Shown here piece by piece: positions 5,556-7,501 of a stretch of 7,501 nt of DNA. The position numbers and the translations under genes are program-made. The notes beneath the pieces were generated by a model. The model saw nothing but the letters and a program-made list of their open reading frames with translations. It had not been told where the DNA came from and ran no database searches. Location: the NCBI GenBank assembly GCA_017992485.1, contig JAGOOL010000011.1:1-7501 (forward strand), written 5' to 3'. The first letter of the stretch is position 1, and each line of letters begins with the position of its first letter. Source of the DNA: Minisyncoccota bacterium. GTDB taxonomy: Bacteria; Patescibacteriota; Minisyncoccia; Phycocordibacterales; UBA9973.

Positions 5556-7501
5556 ATGCGCGATATTTTGGAAGGTCTCAACGAAAGACAAAAGGATGCA
5601 GCAGCCACAATCGACGGGCCGCTTTTGATTATTGCCGGTGCTGGAGCAGGCAAGACCAAGACGATCGTCCATAGAATACTCAATATAATAGAGCACGGCA
5701 CAGATCCATCGAATATCTTGGCGGTAACATTTACCAACAAAGCTGCACGAGAAATGCGAGAGCGTGTTCGAACTGCACTTTTTGAAAACAATGCCGCGGG
5801 AAATTCTTCAACTGGTATGCCGGTGATGGCGACATTCCACTCGCTCGGAGCAACAATCCTCCGCACACATGCTGAATCACTCGGTTTTTCTAAACACCTC
5901 AGTATTATTGATCCGGATGATGGTCTTTCAATAATAAAGAACATTCTGAAAGATCTCGGTTACGATCCAAAAGATCACGACCCGCGCGGTATTCGCGAGA
6001 AAATTTCTCGTGCAAAAAACGAATGTCGTTCAATGCAGGAATACACCGAGTCAGCTCGCACGCCGATGGAAAAACTTGCCGCACAAGTTTGGGGCTTTTA
6101 CCAAGTCGATCTCAAAAAACAAAATAGTGTCGACTTCGACGACCTTCTTTTGTTGCCGCTCGTGCTTTTTGAAAAGCATCCACACATTCTCGAAGAGTAT
6201 CAGCATCGTTTCAAATACATCCACATCGACGAGTACCAAGACACAAACGAAGTGCAGTATCGTTTTGCGAACCTGCTCGCTGCAAAGCATCACAACATCT
6301 GCATCGTCGGTGATGCCGATCAAACTATTTACACATGGCGCGGCGCGCAGATAGAAAACTTACTTCGTTTTGAAGTTGATTATCGCGAAGCTAAAATTGT
6401 TTTACTTGAAGAAAACTATCGCTCAACCAAAATAATTCTTGAAGCCGCAAACGAGATTATTCGCAAAAATGAAAATCGTCGTGATAAAAATCTCTTTACA
6501 CGAATTGATGGGGGAGAAAAGATCACAACATTTGAAGGCTACGATGAGCGACACGAAGCCAGCTTCATTGCTGAAAAAGCTATGGATGCTATTGTCTCCG
6601 GTGTTCACGGCAAGGAAATCGCGGTGCTATACCGTACAAACTTTCAGTCGCGTATTCTCGAAGAAGCAATGCTTGCTCGCAACGTTCCATACACAGTGCT
6701 CGGTGTACGATTCTTTGAACGCAAAGAAGTTCGTGACTTGCTCGCATATTTACGCGCGGCACTCAACCCAAAATCACACGAAGATATTAAGCGCAGTATC
6801 AACATTCCGGCACGAGGTATCGGCAAGGTCACACTAACGAAACTCTTTCTCGGTGGAGACAGTAGTGGAAACCTTTTTGGTAGCGGAGTCGCTTTAGACA
6901 TTCCACCAAAAACAATGGTAAAAATAAATGAGTACTTCGGCATCCTTAACAGTATTCGCCAGTTTGCCGAATCAAATATTCCTTCAGAAATAATAAAGTT
7001 TGCTTTAACAAAATCAGGCATTGAACAAATGCTCAAAGAGGGAAGCGCGGATGACGTCGAACGACTCATGAACCTCGAAGAACTCGTAACGCTTGCTATC
7101 AAGTACGACCATCTATCTGTCGAAGAGGGTATCGAGCAATTCTTGGCGGAAGCCGCACTTGCGAGTGACGCTGACGAAAGTGATCGCGACAAAGCTGAAG
7201 GTGTTCGCCTCATGACAATCCACGCAGCCAAAGGTTTGGAATTCGATATAGTCTTTATCGCCGGACTCGAAGACGGTTTGTTTCCACTACGCCGCGATGG
7301 ACAGCGACTCGGCCGAAACGAAGAGGAAGAAGAACGCCGACTGATGTATGTTGCAGTCACGCGAGCAAAAAGAAAACTCTACATGTCACACTCAATGTTC
7401 CGAACAATTTACGGTAGTAAAGAAGTTCGCAGCCCATCTGAATATTTATATGACATTCCCGAAACACTCCTCGACAAAACAAATGGCGGTGGGGGCAGTG
7501 A
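5556..7501 (+). CDS. UvrD/Rep/PcrA-type superfamily 1 3'-5' DNA helicase (partial, 3' end cut by window)
   Basis: This is an ATP-driven helicase of the UvrD/PcrA group, which acts in nucleotide excision and mismatch repair and in clearing proteins from DNA. The frame is open from the ATG to the window edge: 648 codons plus two bases. Motifs in order: Q-motif GLNERQKDA (7-15); Walker A AGAGAGKT (27-34); Ia AVTFTNKAA (56-64); Ib TFHSLG (93-98); motif II/Walker B IDEYQDTN (224-231); motif III VGDADQTIYTWRGA (251-264); motif IV EENYRST (285-291); motif V TIHAAKGLEFD (554-564); motif VI YVAVTRAK (598-605). All key residues are present (K33, D225, E226, and R603 of motif VI). Against the common AGAGSGKT, Walker A has Ala for Ser. 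Family members are usually about 650-780 aa, so up to about 100 C-terminal residues may be missing. The Met start fits the usual short N-terminus before G-L-N-x-x-Q. UvrD, PcrA and Rep cannot be told apart here. Confidence 0.95.
   Translation, partial: MRDILEGLNERQKDAAATIDGPLLIIAGAGAGKTKTIVHRILNIIEHGTDPSNILAVTFTNKAAREMRERVRTALFENNAAGNSSTGMPVMATFHSLGATILRTHAESLGFSKHLSIIDPDDGLSIIKNILKDLGYDPKDHDPRGIREKISRAKNECRSMQEYTESARTPMEKLAAQVWGFYQVDLKKQNSVDFDDLLLLPLVLFEKHPHILEEYQHRFKYIHIDEYQDTNEVQYRFANLLAAKHHNICIVGDADQTIYTWRGAQIENLLRFEVDYREAKIVLLEENYRSTKIILEAANEIIRKNENRRDKNLFTRIDGGEKITTFEGYDERHEASFIAEKAMDAIVSGVHGKEIAVLYRTNFQSRILEEAMLARNVPYTVLGVRFFERKEVRDLLAYLRAALNPKSHEDIKRSINIPARGIGKVTLTKLFLGGDSSGNLFGSGVALDIPPKTMVKINEYFGILNSIRQFAESNIPSEIIKFALTKSGIEQMLKEGSADDVERLMNLEELVTLAIKYDHLSVEEGIEQFLAEAALASDADESDRDKAEGVRLMTIHAAKGLEFDIVFIAGLEDGLFPLRRDGQRLGRNEEEEERRLMYVAVTRAKRKLYMSHSMFRTIYGSKEVRSPSEYLYDIPETLLDKTNGGGGS

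Noticed and set aside
6644..7360. 238-codon - strand frame opposite the helicase
   Set aside because: The + strand encodes helicase motifs V and VI here. The antisense product is Ser/Arg-rich, as expected from antisense of acidic helicase codons.
1..7501. tRNA, rRNA, insertion sequence or defence system
   Set aside because: No cloverleaf with a TTCGA-type T loop, no rRNA core sequence, no transposase or terminal repeats, and the helicase reads as an ordinary housekeeping UvrD/PcrA with no nuclease domain in the visible part.

Overview
The window reads like a chromosomal piece of a Patescibacteria/CPR bacterium, probably from the Paceibacteria (Parcubacteria) side. This is inferred from protein style, not from a marker gene. 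The pointers are a LysM-LysM-M23 peptidase with the H-x5-D variant of the metal site, a giant Lys/Glu-rich membrane protein of a kind I recall only from that group, a compact layout, and gene starts with no Shine-Dalgarno sequence. All three complete or terminal reading frames with a visible stop end in TAA. No in-frame UGA is needed anywhere, so nothing suggests a recoded stop.

Layout, left to right. (1) 1-117, + strand: the last 38 codons of a ComM/YifB-type Mg-chelatase-like ATPase. (2) 130-157: a perfect palindromic hairpin that serves as a shared terminator for the convergent genes on either side. (3) 153-1397, - strand: a 414-aa exported cell-wall peptidase with two LysM domains and an M23 domain. 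(4) 1398-1729: a 332-bp divergent intergenic region with promoter-like elements, a repeated AAGG(C/G)TTT motif and a perfect inverted repeat next to the right-hand promoter. (5) 1730-5473, + strand: a 1247-aa cysteine-free protein of unknown function with a duplicated N-terminal helical motif, two hydrophobic segments and a LysM-reminiscent C-terminal domain. (6) 5485-5519: a strong intrinsic terminator. (7) 5556 to the window end, + strand: a UvrD/Rep/PcrA-type superfamily 1 helicase, cut by the window edge after 648 codons.

How they may work together: the M23 peptidase and the giant protein are divergently transcribed from one intergenic region, and both look like envelope proteins, so shared control is plausible but unproven. 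The ComM remnant and the helicase are DNA-handling genes (uptake/recombination and repair) that flank this envelope pair.

The most interesting signals are two. First, the two large + strand genes have the same start arrangement: an extended -10 element (TGC-TAnAnT) whose last base lies exactly 7 nt before the A of the ATG, with no ribosome binding site. This predicts leaderless mRNAs. Second, the 1247-aa protein has no named family that I recognise.
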